Shown piece by piece: positions 1-6,954 of a stretch of 17,190 nucleotides of DNA. The number at the start of each line of letters is the position of its first letter. The stretch's first letter is position 1. Under the pieces are notes generated by a model, which saw nothing but the letters and a program-made list of their open reading frames with translations, had not been told where the DNA came from and did no database searches. The position numbers and the translations under genes are program-made. Source of the DNA: Deltaproteobacteria bacterium (GTDB taxonomy: Bacteria > Desulfobacterota > Desulfobulbia > Desulfobulbales > SURF-16); contig JAOZSN010000052.1 of NCBI GenBank assembly GCA_029939635.1, forward strand, positions 1 through 17,190, given 5' to 3'.

Positions 1-146
1 TCCTTAAGGTTAGAGAAGACGGGAACTTTGGCACCCTGGCCTTAGGTAGACGGGGCATATCCAAGGCAGAAGAATTTCTTTTTGGTTCAATTTCCAGCGC
101 CATATTACGCGAAAGCCATGACTTTACCGTCTGGGTTGTTTCGTAA
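1..146 (+). CDS. Universal stress protein (UspA family), C-terminal end only
   Basis: The window opens inside this gene. The frame starting at base 3 gives 47 residues and a TAA stop at 144-146. The residues fit the C-terminus of a UspA-fold protein: a strand ending in LGRRG, then the nucleotide-binding pattern G-x2-G-x9-G-S (GRRGISKAEEFLFGSIS), then a short helix and the final strand HDFTVWVVS. Family knowledge: this glycine pattern binds ATP in the ATP-binding class of Usp proteins, which act in the cytoplasm in stress and dormancy responses. The next gene starts 35 bases downstream on the same strand, so the two may be co-transcribed. Only the tail is visible, so whether this is a single- or double-domain Usp, or a Usp fused to another domain, cannot be told. 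Confidence 0.85.
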   Translation, partial: LKVREDGNFGTLALGRRGISKAEEFLFGSISSAILRESHDFTVWVVS

Positions 147-181
147 TATTCCTGTCCATCCTTTCCTCCAGATAAACGACA

Positions 182-1177
182 ATGCAACCAGCCAAAACAC
201 TCCATGATATTCCCGCTGAAATCGTTGCCCTGTTCAAGGCTCATCGGATCAGTAAATCCCTACGCCGACAACCAAAGGTCTATACCGACACCTCAAATTT
301 TACCACCATTGACTATGGGGATATCATCCATATTGATAGTCGCTATTTTTTGATCACCGCCTATGCGGTGGAAGGTCGCTTTGGGGTGGATGATCAGCCC
401 AAACAATGGGTTCCCAAGGTAACGGATCTGGTCAATGGAGAATCTCTTATCCTTAAACTCGTCTTCCATGAAACCTTTTCTGTGGATGTCGGTGATTTTA
501 CTATCCCCTGCTACCGAAGCCCTGAAAAAGAGGCCCGTGTCCTCGAATGTACCCATGGCCATAAAAGGTTTATGCAGGGCTACAGTGTAGAGGATGAGTC
601 AGGCAATCTGGTAAGGATTCTTGATGTGGTGCAAGGCCGCAGACTGGATAAATTTATTCAACGAGAAAAATGCTCCCACGAAGAATATTTTCATACATAT
701 TTCCCGGCAATTTTAGAAGAATTTCTACAGTGCGCCCAGGCCATCGAGTTTTTGCACAAGAGCGGTTTTCGCCATGGCGATATCAGACGTGATCACATTT
801 ATGTAGAATATGACTCAGGCCTCTTTCGCTGGATAGATTTCGATTATGATTTTTATCTCCCAGAACGCCCCTTTACCCTGGATATTCTCGAATTAGGGAA
901 TCTTCTTATGTTCCTCATTGCCAGAGGAGACTACCGGGATAGAGATCTTCTCCTGGACAACCCCTTGATTAATAAAGCGGTATTAGAAACAATCAGTATC
1001 GATGATTTTTCACTACTGTCCAAAAATAAAATTGTCAATCTGCAGAAGATCTTTCCATATATCCCAACAGAACTAAACAATATCTGCATGCATTTTTCCC
1101 ACAAGGCTACAGTCTGGTATGATAGTGCGGAAGAATTTTGCGTGGATCTGGAAAATTTCGTTGCCTCCATTTCATAA
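182..1177 (+). CDS. Protein-kinase-like (possibly pseudokinase) protein
   Basis: A 331-residue soluble protein with a kinase-like fold. Visible landmarks are a beta3-type lysine (K92 in SLILKLVF), a following helix with KEARVLE (candidate Glu E117), a catalytic-loop-like HGDIRRDH (198-205, catalytic-type D200) and a metal-loop-like IDFDYDF with D219-F220-D221. The canonical Asn of the catalytic loop (HRDxxxxN or HGDxxxxN) is His205, and DFG reads DFD, so activity cannot be assumed. There is no signal peptide and no TM segment. The N-terminal 85 residues form a small domain of unknown function. ATG 182 has no good Shine-Dalgarno sequence in front. The gene lies between a Usp gene and a cation/H+ antiporter, which hints at a stress-signalling role for this operon; that is inference. 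An aminoglycoside-phosphotransferase-like small-molecule kinase is an alternative. Confidence 0.7.
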   Translation: MQPAKTLHDIPAEIVALFKAHRISKSLRRQPKVYTDTSNFTTIDYGDIIHIDSRYFLITAYAVEGRFGVDDQPKQWVPKVTDLVNGESLILKLVFHETFSVDVGDFTIPCYRSPEKEARVLECTHGHKRFMQGYSVEDESGNLVRILDVVQGRRLDKFIQREKCSHEEYFHTYFPAILEEFLQCAQAIEFLHKSGFRHGDIRRDHIYVEYDSGLFRWIDFDYDFYLPERPFTLDILELGNLLMFLIARGDYRDRDLLLDNPLINKAVLETISIDDFSLLSKNKIVNLQKIFPYIPTELNNICMHFSHKATVWYDSAEEFCVDLENFVASIS

Positions 1178-1197
1178 CTCGAGCCCACATAGCTGCC

Positions 1198-2427
1198 ATG
1201 TTAACTAACCTCCACCTCTCACCCATCACCAGTCTCGGCCTCCTTCTCTTTTGCGGCTATTTCTGTGGCCAACTGGTCAGACACCTCAAACTTCCTGCTC
1301 TGCTCGGCTACTTGGGCGCCGGGGTAATACTAGGCCCTTCATTTCTCAATGCAGTGGGCATGGACCAACTGCACCATCTGGGCTTTATTACCTCCATTTC
1401 TCTCGGTTGTATTGCCTTTGTAATTGGCTCTGAATTGCATCTTGCTTCTTTAAAAAAATTAGGAGGCGGAATTATTGTTGTTATTTTAGCGGAATCACTC
1501 ATGGCGTTTATTTTGGTAACAGCCGGAACATTTCTGCTCACCAAAAATCTGTCTTTAGCCATTCTTTTTGGGGCAATGGCCCCAGCAAGTGCACCAGCTG
1601 GAACAGTAGCTGTTATTCAGGAGTATAATGCCAAAGGACCACTGACCAAAACACTCTACACCGTCGTAGGTCTTGATGATGGCTTGGCCATTATCATCTT
1701 TGGTTTTGCCTTAGCCACCGCCAAGGTATTGCTTGCCAGTCCCTTAGATACGGTAACAACCAGCATTTTAACTGACCTTTGGCAACCAGTACGTGAAATC
1801 ATTTTTAGTATTGTCTTAGGAGCCTTGATTGGTGGAATTTTTTCCATAATCACCCGTAGAACGTCAGAAAGTTCTGACAGATTAATACTTATTTTCTGGG
1901 CTATCCTTACCGGTGTTGGCCTTGCTAGCCGCTGGCATCTCTCCCCTATCCTGGTCTGCATGATGGTGGGTTTTCTTTTTATCAATACAAGCGAAACATA
2001 TCTGGCAAAAGACACCCGAGCCCCCCTGCAGCAGATGATGGGTCTTATCTTTGTCCTTTTTTTTGGCATGGCAGGCTTACATCTGAACATTGCTTACCTG
2101 CCCCAGCTAGGTATACTTGGCCTGGTGTATATTTTGACCAGAATCAGTGGCTTAATTATTGGTGCCTGGTTTGGAGCTTGGTGCGGCCACATGGAAGAAA
2201 AAATTCGCCATTATCTTGGTTTTGGTATCTTGTCCCAGGCTGGAGTTGCCATTGGCCTGGCCTTACTGGTCAAAGAGGAACTCAGCTCCATTCCTGGAGC
2301 TGAGTCTTTTGGAGTACAGATTCTTGCCACCATCACTGCCACTTCAATCATCTTTGAAATCATCGGTCCATTAGGTGCCAGATACGCCTTGCTCAAGACA
2401 GGAGAAATAAAGGGAGAATCAAAATGA
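1198..2427 (+). CDS. Cation (Na+ or K+)/H+ antiporter, CPA2-type
   Basis: A 409-residue polytopic inner-membrane protein with about 11-13 hydrophobic segments. It fits the Na+/H+ exchanger superfamily: LPALLGYLGAGVILGP near residues 32-47 (a CPA hallmark), GAMAPASAPAGT around 125-136 in the place of the usual ATDP loop, and GLDDGLAI with the ion-binding pair D160-D161. Family knowledge: an Asp-Asp pair at this site is typical of the CPA2 branch, often electrogenic, while Asn-Asp is typical of electroneutral CPA1. There is no C-terminal TrkA domain, unlike KefB/KefC. The reading frame stays open upstream to a TTG at 1138 inside the kinase-like gene; ATG 1198, 21 bases after that gene's stop, is preferred because the next residues form the first TM helix. 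The stop overlaps the start of the CBS gene (ATGA), so the two products are probably made together. The cation cannot be fixed from sequence. Confidence 0.88.
   Translation: MLTNLHLSPITSLGLLLFCGYFCGQLVRHLKLPALLGYLGAGVILGPSFLNAVGMDQLHHLGFITSISLGCIAFVIGSELHLASLKKLGGGIIVVILAESLMAFILVTAGTFLLTKNLSLAILFGAMAPASAPAGTVAVIQEYNAKGPLTKTLYTVVGLDDGLAIIIFGFALATAKVLLASPLDTVTTSILTDLWQPVREIIFSIVLGALIGGIFSIITRRTSESSDRLILIFWAILTGVGLASRWHLSPILVCMMVGFLFINTSETYLAKDTRAPLQQMMGLIFVLFFGMAGLHLNIAYLPQLGILGLVYILTRISGLIIGAWFGAWCGHMEEKIRHYLGFGILSQAGVAIGLALLVKEELSSIPGAESFGVQILATITATSIIFEIIGPLGARYALLKTGEIKGESK
2280..2305 (+). other. Perfect hairpin with T-rich 3' flank inside the antiporter gene
   Basis: Bases 2280-2289 (ACTCAGCTCC) pair perfectly with 2296-2305 (GGAGCTGAGT) around a 6-base loop, and CTTTT follows at once. 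The shape is that of an intrinsic terminator, but it sits inside the reading frame about 120 bases before the stop. It could be an attenuator, a processing site or chance. Confidence 0.5.
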
Positions 2428-2897
2428 GCCAAACTAAAGGCCTTTCCTCCACAATTGCTGAACTCGTTGATGCCATGGAAAATCGCCCTCTGGCAACCGT
2501 CTCTCCCAAGGCGGGATTGCCAGAAATTATTAGCGTCTTTGCCAAGGCTACACACACCCGCTTAATCTATGTAGAAGAGAGTAATAAGCAACTTGTCGGG
2601 GCCATTTCTCTGGGAAATCTGATCAAACATTTGTTTTTTCATCTTAATGATACTGAAATCGACAACCTCCACTTGATGAGCATGGCTACCTCGGAGAAGG
2701 CTGCAGATTTCATTGATCGACCAATTATTAGCGCCTACCTTACAGAGACCATTGAACCAGTTCTTCAACGCATGCTTTCCGCAACCATTAAAGAGATACC
2801 CGTGTTAAATGACCTGGGACATCTGGTAGCGGTTCTAACTCTTATTGACATTTTGAACCTCTGCTCTGAGGATATTCTTGCCAATGAACGCGGCTGA
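2424..2897 (+). CDS. Small two-CBS-domain protein
   Basis: A 157-residue soluble protein consisting of little more than a pair of CBS motifs, at roughly residues 15-72 (ATVSPKAGLPEIISVF...LVGAISLGNLIKHL) and 93-150 (PIISAYLTETIEPVLQRM...LVAVLTLIDIL). Family knowledge: paired CBS motifs form a Bateman module that binds adenine nucleotides (AMP, ADP, ATP), S-adenosylmethionine or, in some transporters, cyclic dinucleotides, and regulates a partner. The start ATG 2424 lies within the antiporter stop (ATGA overlap), with AGGGAG about 9 bases upstream, and the end overlaps the first codons of atpD. This tight coupling suggests it is a detached regulatory domain for the antiporter, the ATPase or both. 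A role as an energy-charge sensor is inferred; no ligand can be assigned from sequence. Confidence 0.85.
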   Translation: MSQTKGLSSTIAELVDAMENRPLATVSPKAGLPEIISVFAKATHTRLIYVEESNKQLVGAISLGNLIKHLFFHLNDTEIDNLHLMSMATSEKAADFIDRPIISAYLTETIEPVLQRMLSATIKEIPVLNDLGHLVAVLTLIDILNLCSEDILANERG

Positions 2898-4278
2898 AAA
2901 TAAACAGTACCAAGGTCGGGTGGTGGCGGTAAACGGTTCCATTGTGGATGTTGATTTTACGCCACCATTGCCCCCCATGCAGGCCCTCATGATGATTGAG
3001 TCCAAGGACAAAAAAACAATAATGCTTGAGGTAGCTGGTCATCTCTCAGAAAATACGGTTCGGGCCATTGCCCTCACTCCTGTTGCCGGACTAAAACGTG
3101 CACAGGCCGTGCTCAGTGATGGAAACCCACTTACCATGCCTGTGGGAAGCCAACTACTCGGCCGTATGTTCAATGTCTTTGGCAAAATTATTGATAAGGG
3201 TAAAGCCCTGCAGACAGAAAAACAACGCTCTATCTACGCCACCCCGCCACCACTTAGTCAACGTACAGTGACTCCAGAAATTGTTGAAACAGGCATCAAG
3301 ATTATTGATCTGCTGGCACCTCTGGAAAAGGGCGGAAAGGCAGGCATGTTTGGTGGGGCAGGAGTTGGTAAGACTGTTATCATTACCGAACTTATCAATA
3401 ATATTGCTGGTCACCAAAAAGGAGTGAGCCTTTTCTGTGGTATTGGTGAACGCTGCCGAGAGGCAGAAGAGCTCTATGAAGAAATGGCTGTTGCCGGGGT
3501 ATTAGACAAGACAATTATGCTCTTTGCCCAGATGAATGAACCCTCTGGGGCCAGATTTAAGATTGGCCACGCTGCTCTCACCGTGGCAGAATATTTTCGG
3601 GACACGAAAAAAAAGGATGTTCTACTTCTCATTGACAATATCTTCCGTTTTATCCAGGCTGGGAGTGAGGTCTCTGGGCTGATGGGCTACATCCCCTCCC
3701 ATGTAGGCTATCAGCCCACCCTGGCCACCGAACTTGCAGAGATTGAAGAGCGGATATGTTCGACGAAAAATGGCTCCATCACCTCAGTACAGGCAGTCTA
3801 TGTACCAGCCGATGATTTTACTGATCCAGCGGCCTCCCATACCTTTTCCCATCTTTCCGCCTCTGTAGTGTTGTCACGCAAACGAGCCAGTCAAGGTTTA
3901 TACCCGGCTATGGATCCTCTGGTGTCTTCTTCCAACATGCTCACCCCAGATATTGTTTCAGATCATCATTACCGAATCAATCATCAGGTACGTAAGGTCT
4001 TTGCCGAATATGAAGATCTCAAAGATATTATTGCCATGTTGGGACTGGAAGAGCTTTCTGAAACAGATCGACAAACCGTGGCCATTGCCCGCCGCCTTGA
4101 ACGTTTTCTCACCCAGCCATTTTTCACTACCTCTCGCTTTACTGGCAAACAAGGAAAGCGGGTCAGGCTGATTGATACTCTGGATGGCTGCAAGCGCATC
4201 TTAGCTGGTGAGTTCCTGGGTGTAGCAGAAAAAGAGCTATACATGATTGGTTCAATTGACGAGGTCAAAATACCATGA
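2884..4278 (+). CDS. atpD: N-type ATPase catalytic beta subunit
   Basis: 464 residues. The catalytic subunit of the F1-like head, in the cytoplasm. Visible: an N-terminal beta-barrel (about 8-75), Walker A GGAGVGKT (157-164), the catalytic glutamate in GERCREAEELY (E189), Walker B LLLIDNIFRF (D251), the adenine-loop region GYQPTLATELAEIEERI, and a DELSEED-like EELSETD near the C-terminus. Being first in the operon, ahead of atpC, is itself diagnostic of N-ATPases; in ordinary F-type operons atpD comes near the end. ATG 2884 is preferred; an in-frame TTG at 2878 lies 5 bases after GAGGA (2868-2872) and is a real alternative. The gene overlaps the CBS gene by 14 bases and atpC by 4 bases. Residues 265-273 differ from the common ALLGRMPSA (here GLMGYIPSH) exactly where a long hairpin is encoded. 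Confidence 0.97.
   Translation: MNAAENKQYQGRVVAVNGSIVDVDFTPPLPPMQALMMIESKDKKTIMLEVAGHLSENTVRAIALTPVAGLKRAQAVLSDGNPLTMPVGSQLLGRMFNVFGKIIDKGKALQTEKQRSIYATPPPLSQRTVTPEIVETGIKIIDLLAPLEKGGKAGMFGGAGVGKTVIITELINNIAGHQKGVSLFCGIGERCREAEELYEEMAVAGVLDKTIMLFAQMNEPSGARFKIGHAALTVAEYFRDTKKKDVLLLIDNIFRFIQAGSEVSGLMGYIPSHVGYQPTLATELAEIEERICSTKNGSITSVQAVYVPADDFTDPAASHTFSHLSASVVLSRKRASQGLYPAMDPLVSSSNMLTPDIVSDHHYRINHQVRKVFAEYEDLKDIIAMLGLEELSETDRQTVAIARRLERFLTQPFFTTSRFTGKQGKRVRLIDTLDGCKRILAGEFLGVAEKELYMIGSIDEVKIP
3675..3718 (+). other. Long near-perfect hairpin inside atpD
   Basis: The left arm 3675-3692 and right arm 3701-3718 form an 18-bp stem with an 8-base C-rich loop (CCCCTCCC). It contains one G-U wobble and one G-G mismatch. 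It lies in the codons for the GLMGYIPSHVGYQP stretch. No T-run follows, so it is not a simple terminator. Confidence 0.6.
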
Positions 4279-4664
4279 TGGAGGTCACCCTGATCCTGCC
4301 CCAGCGCATATATGGTAAATATAGTGAGATCAGTAAGCTCAGCGCCGAAGGCCTGGAGGGTCATTTCACCTTACTTCCAGCCCATATTGATTATGTTTCG
4401 GTGCTTGTGCCAGGGATTATGCAAATTAATGCCAACAACAAAGAGCTTTTTTTTGCAGTGGATCATGGCACTTTAGTAAAAATTGGTTCAGCAGTGCAGA
4501 TTTCCTGCCGTAACGCCATTGAAGGTGATGATATAGGCAAATTATCTCAGCTGGTGGAAGAGAAGTTCAAGGAGATTGATGATATGGAAAAAAAGGCCCG
4601 TAATGCCCTTCTTGGCCTGGAATATAGCGTTATCCGTGGTTTTGCTAAACTAGGTAAGGAGTAA
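4275..4664 (+). CDS. atpC: N-type ATPase epsilon subunit
   Basis: 129 residues. The central-stalk subunit that sits with gamma between the head and the c ring. The N-terminal 85 residues form the expected beta-sandwich (MMEVTLILPQRI...EGLEGHFTLLPAHIDYVSVLVPGI), including the typical G-x-F-x-LLPxHxD turn. The C-terminal 40 residues are helical and charged (LVEEKFKEIDDMEKKARNAL). The start overlaps the atpD stop (ATGATG at 4275, TGA at 4276-4278), which points to translational coupling. An in-frame ATG at 4278 would shorten the protein by one residue. In the N-ATPase family atpC follows atpD directly, as it does here. Confidence 0.92.
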   Translation: MMEVTLILPQRIYGKYSEISKLSAEGLEGHFTLLPAHIDYVSVLVPGIMQINANNKELFFAVDHGTLVKIGSAVQISCRNAIEGDDIGKLSQLVEEKFKEIDDMEKKARNALLGLEYSVIRGFAKLGKE

Positions 4665-4671
4665 AAGAAAA

Positions 4672-4959
4672 ATGCCTAAAAATCATGACGATCTACCAAC
4701 CATTGTCCGCCAAAAAGCTCACCAACACCTAAAGGCCACCAAAGAAAAACAAGGGTCATTGTTTTTTGGGCTGGGAATGTTTGGCACCGTAGGCTGGACC
4801 ATTGCCATTCCAACCCTGCTTGCTACTCTTCTAGGACGCTGGCTTGACAGTCAGTACCATGGCCAAATATCCTGGACACTTACCTGTATGTTACTAGGTA
4901 TGGCAATCGGATGCGTAGTGGCATGGGGCTGGATTAACAGAGAAGGAGGAAGAAAATAA
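4672..4959 (+). CDS. atpQ: N-ATPase accessory membrane protein AtpQ (AtpI-like)
   Basis: 95 residues. A charged N-terminal stretch (1-28) is followed by two TM helices, at about 30-52 (LFFGLGMFGTVGWTIAIPTLLATLLG) and 67-88 (WTLTCMLLGMAIGCVVAWGWI), separated by the RWLDSQYHG loop. Both the two-TM layout and the GRWLD motif are those of the AtpI/gene-1 family. The position between atpC and atpR is specific to N-ATPase operons. Family knowledge: AtpI-type proteins help to assemble the c ring; in the N type the exact job of AtpQ is not settled. AAGGAG precedes the start by about 12 bases. Its stop overlaps the atpR start by one base. Confidence 0.88.
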   Translation: MPKNHDDLPTIVRQKAHQHLKATKEKQGSLFFGLGMFGTVGWTIAIPTLLATLLGRWLDSQYHGQISWTLTCMLLGMAIGCVVAWGWINREGGRK

Positions 4960-5234
4960 TGCCTATGCTGCTGAGTATGTGCTTTATTGGGACAATTCTT
5001 GGCCTCTTCTATTTTGGCGGTCTTTGGCTGACATTAACCATGGTGAACAAAAACAGGCTATGGGGTCTCTGGCTTGGAGCCAGCTTTCTGTTGCGCAGCA
5101 CCTTAACTGTAATGGCCATCTGGTTCTTTGCTGGCGGTGACTGGCAACGCATAGTAGCCCTGGCCACAGGCTTTACTATAATCCGTTTTCTATCAATAAA
5201 TCGGATTAAACACGTATCCCTACCAGTTTCATGA
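4959..5234 (+). CDS. atpR: N-ATPase accessory membrane protein AtpR
   Basis: 91 residues with three hydrophobic segments (about 4-28, 33-56 and 60-80). It is found only with N-type ATPases. Basic residues lie within or at the edges of the membrane segments (R46 in LLRSTL, R76 in TIIRFLSINR). In-membrane arginines have been proposed to interact with the extra carboxylates of the c subunit; that is a hypothesis from published comparative work as I recall it. A strong AAGGAGG lies 8-14 bases ahead of ATG 4959; ATG 4965 is a second in-frame choice. The last 4 bases overlap the start of atpB. Small size and hydrophobicity make similarity searches weak, so the call rests on position, size and TM pattern. 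Confidence 0.85.
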   Translation: MPMLLSMCFIGTILGLFYFGGLWLTLTMVNKNRLWGLWLGASFLLRSTLTVMAIWFFAGGDWQRIVALATGFTIIRFLSINRIKHVSLPVS

Positions 5235-5932
5235 AATATTCACCCGATCACTATATTCTGCTGGACTGGGGCTGGGGTCAGCTCAATGCCACCCTGCTTT
5301 TTACCTGGGTCATTATGCTGATGATGGCCGGGGGAAGCTGGTTGGTTACCCGGCATCTTAACAGTTCCACAACAATTTCTAATTGGCAAAATCTTTTGGA
5401 GGTTCTGGTACAGGGCATGGTTGATCATATTGAGGAAATTACCCATCGCTCCGCCCACCATTTCCTGCCCATGGTGGGGACTTTGTTTCTATTTATTCTT
5501 GTCTCAAATATTCTGAGCATTGTGCCCTTTTTCCAGCCACCAACAGGCTCACTCTCTACCACCACCGCCTTTGCGCTGCTCGTCTTTGTAGCAGTACCAG
5601 CTTACGGACTGACCACCAGAACCTTGAAAAATTATCTGGGTGAATATATCAAGCCCACCATATTAATGTTGCCTTTTAACATCCTTGCTGAAATATCAAG
5701 AACCTTTGCCCTGGCAGTTCGGCTGTATGGCAATGTCATGAGCGGCACCGTGATCGGCATGGTACTGCTCATCATCACCCCGCTTTTTGTGCCGGTAATC
5801 ATGCAGATATTAGGTCTGCTTACCGGGGTTATTCAGGCCTATATCTTTGCCTTATTGGCCTTAGTTTATATAGCTTCAGCCATGGAAGAAGAATCACAAC
5901 CTATAAAGGAGGAACAACATGACAGGAATTGA
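5231..5932 (+). CDS. atpB: N-type ATPase membrane subunit a
   Basis: 233 residues, with 5-6 TM helices in the inner membrane. It forms the ion half-channels against the c ring. The essential arginine is R164 in ALAVRLYGNVMSG, matching the invariant (L/V)RL(F/Y)GN of the family. An FxxxN-type motif (PMVGTLFLFILVSNILSIVPFF, 80-101) and the last helix with IQAYIFALLALVYIASAMEE are also typical. Its N-terminus is short compared with E. coli subunit a. It overlaps atpR by 4 bases and atpE by 14 bases. The last codons contain the strong ribosome site for atpE. Confidence 0.95.
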   Translation: MKYSPDHYILLDWGWGQLNATLLFTWVIMLMMAGGSWLVTRHLNSSTTISNWQNLLEVLVQGMVDHIEEITHRSAHHFLPMVGTLFLFILVSNILSIVPFFQPPTGSLSTTTAFALLVFVAVPAYGLTTRTLKNYLGEYIKPTILMLPFNILAEISRTFALAVRLYGNVMSGTVIGMVLLIITPLFVPVIMQILGLLTGVIQAYIFALLALVYIASAMEEESQPIKEEQHDRN

Positions 5933-6197
5933 GTTAATTGGCATGGCATCTGCTCTGGCGGCTGGTCTTTGCATTGGTCTTGGTGCCATCGGCTCTGCTA
6001 TTGGCGAAGGTCTGGCGGCAGCAGCGGCCCTGCGCTCCATTGCTCAGCAACCAGATCATACCGCGACCATAACCAGAACCCTGTTCGTCTCCATGGCCAT
6101 GATTGAGTCCACCGCAATCTATGCCTTTGTCATCTCTATGATTCTAATTTTTGCCAATCCGTTCTGGAATCATGTCATTGCCCAGGGGGCCGGATGA
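5919..6197 (+). CDS. atpE: N-type ATPase c subunit (rotor ring) with Na+-type site
   Basis: 92 residues forming a two-helix hairpin: helix 1 about 5-37 (glycine- and alanine-rich, GLGAIGSAIGEG), polar loop RSIAQQPD (39-46), helix 2 about 52-80. The ion site reads E63-S64-T65 and Y68 in MIESTAIY, with E30 in GEG on helix 1. Compared with the Ilyobacter Na+ ring (Q32, E65, S66, Y70) the ligand set is complete, but Gln is replaced by Glu, giving two carboxylates per hairpin, as is usual in N-ATPases. Family knowledge: one studied N-type ring (Burkholderia pseudomallei, 17 copies) was reported to be H+-specific, so Na+ transport is not certain. AAGGAGG lies 6 bases ahead of the ATG, the best ribosome site in the operon and fitting for the subunit needed in most copies. 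Confidence 0.96.
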   Translation: MTGIELIGMASALAAGLCIGLGAIGSAIGEGLAAAAALRSIAQQPDHTATITRTLFVSMAMIESTAIYAFVISMILIFANPFWNHVIAQGAG

Positions 6198-6949
6198 GTG
6201 TTGACTGGTTTACAGTAGCTGCCCAGGTTATTAATTTTTTCATCCTGGTATGGCTGCTTAAAAAATTTCTCTACAAACCGATTTTAACGGCCATGAACAC
6301 CCGTCAGGAAAAGGTGCACCAAGAGTTAGCGCAGGCGGCAGACCAAGCAAAATTGGCAAAAGAAGAAAAAATTAAATATATCGCCTTGCAGGAAGAAGCC
6401 AGGGAACAAGGCCAAGAACAGTTGCGCCAGTCTCGCAAGGATGCAGAAGTTCTACGAAAAAAACTATTCCACCAGATTCAGACAGAAGTAGAAATTGCCC
6501 ATGTCCGCTGGCAAAATGAATTAGCCCAGGAAAAAACACTCTTTGTACAACAGGCCAGCGCCCAGATTGCTGAACAATTTCAAGCTCTGGCGACACATGT
6601 CTTTCATGATTTGGCCGATGAAAGCCTGGAGGAACGCATTATGACGCGTTTTTGCTCTATGATCACCAACAACAATACAAATCAAAAAAAATTCAGCCAA
6701 TTACAAAATAGTGATGAGCTCCAGGTCTTTTCGGCCTTTCCCCTTAGCAACAGGTCACAAGAGATGATCAGTAAGGTATTATGGCAACGAATTACCACGC
6801 ACCCGCACATACATTTCCAGCAAGAGCCAAACCTCATTGCTGGTATTTTAGTTTCGTCCAATAATCATAAACTAGAGTGGAATATTCACCATTATCTTGC
6901 TGACTTTCAGGCTGAACTTGAAAAAGTTCTCGCCAAGGACATCCATTAA
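6194..6949 (+). CDS. atpF: N-type ATPase b subunit with delta-like C-terminal domain (b-delta fusion)
   Basis: 251 residues, far longer than the roughly 156 of E. coli b. An N-terminal TM helix (about 8-26, VAAQVINFFILVWLLKKFLYKPI) is followed by a charged coiled coil rich in E, K, Q and A (about 35-135), the peripheral-stalk rod. Residues 175-245 look like the C-terminal part of subunit delta: DELQVFSAFPLSNR...LIAGILVSSNNHKLEWNIHHYLADF corresponds to the delta pattern of a 'SA.PL' strand start, L-I-G-G-I and the closing D-x-S-x-xx-L helix. There is no atpH gene anywhere in the operon, so this domain probably takes over anchoring of the stalk to the alpha N-termini. The start overlaps atpE by 4 bases. 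Confidence 0.92.
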   Translation: MSVDWFTVAAQVINFFILVWLLKKFLYKPILTAMNTRQEKVHQELAQAADQAKLAKEEKIKYIALQEEAREQGQEQLRQSRKDAEVLRKKLFHQIQTEVEIAHVRWQNELAQEKTLFVQQASAQIAEQFQALATHVFHDLADESLEERIMTRFCSMITNNNTNQKKFSQLQNSDELQVFSAFPLSNRSQEMISKVLWQRITTHPHIHFQQEPNLIAGILVSSNNHKLEWNIHHYLADFQAELEKVLAKDIH

Positions 6950-6954
6950 CAAAA

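Noticed and set aside
1138..1197. Extended antiporter start at TTG 1138
   Set aside because: It lies inside the kinase-like gene and adds 20 non-hydrophobic residues ahead of what looks like the natural N-terminus and first TM helix at ATG 1198.
1656..2090. 144-codon open frame on the - strand opposite the antiporter gene
   Set aside because: The + strand gene is clearly real with TM segments and motifs; the antisense frame is basic, low-information and lacks start signals.
3984..4364. 126-codon open frame on the - strand opposite atpD/atpC
   Set aside because: It is antisense to two well-identified ATPase genes and has a composition typical of shadow frames.
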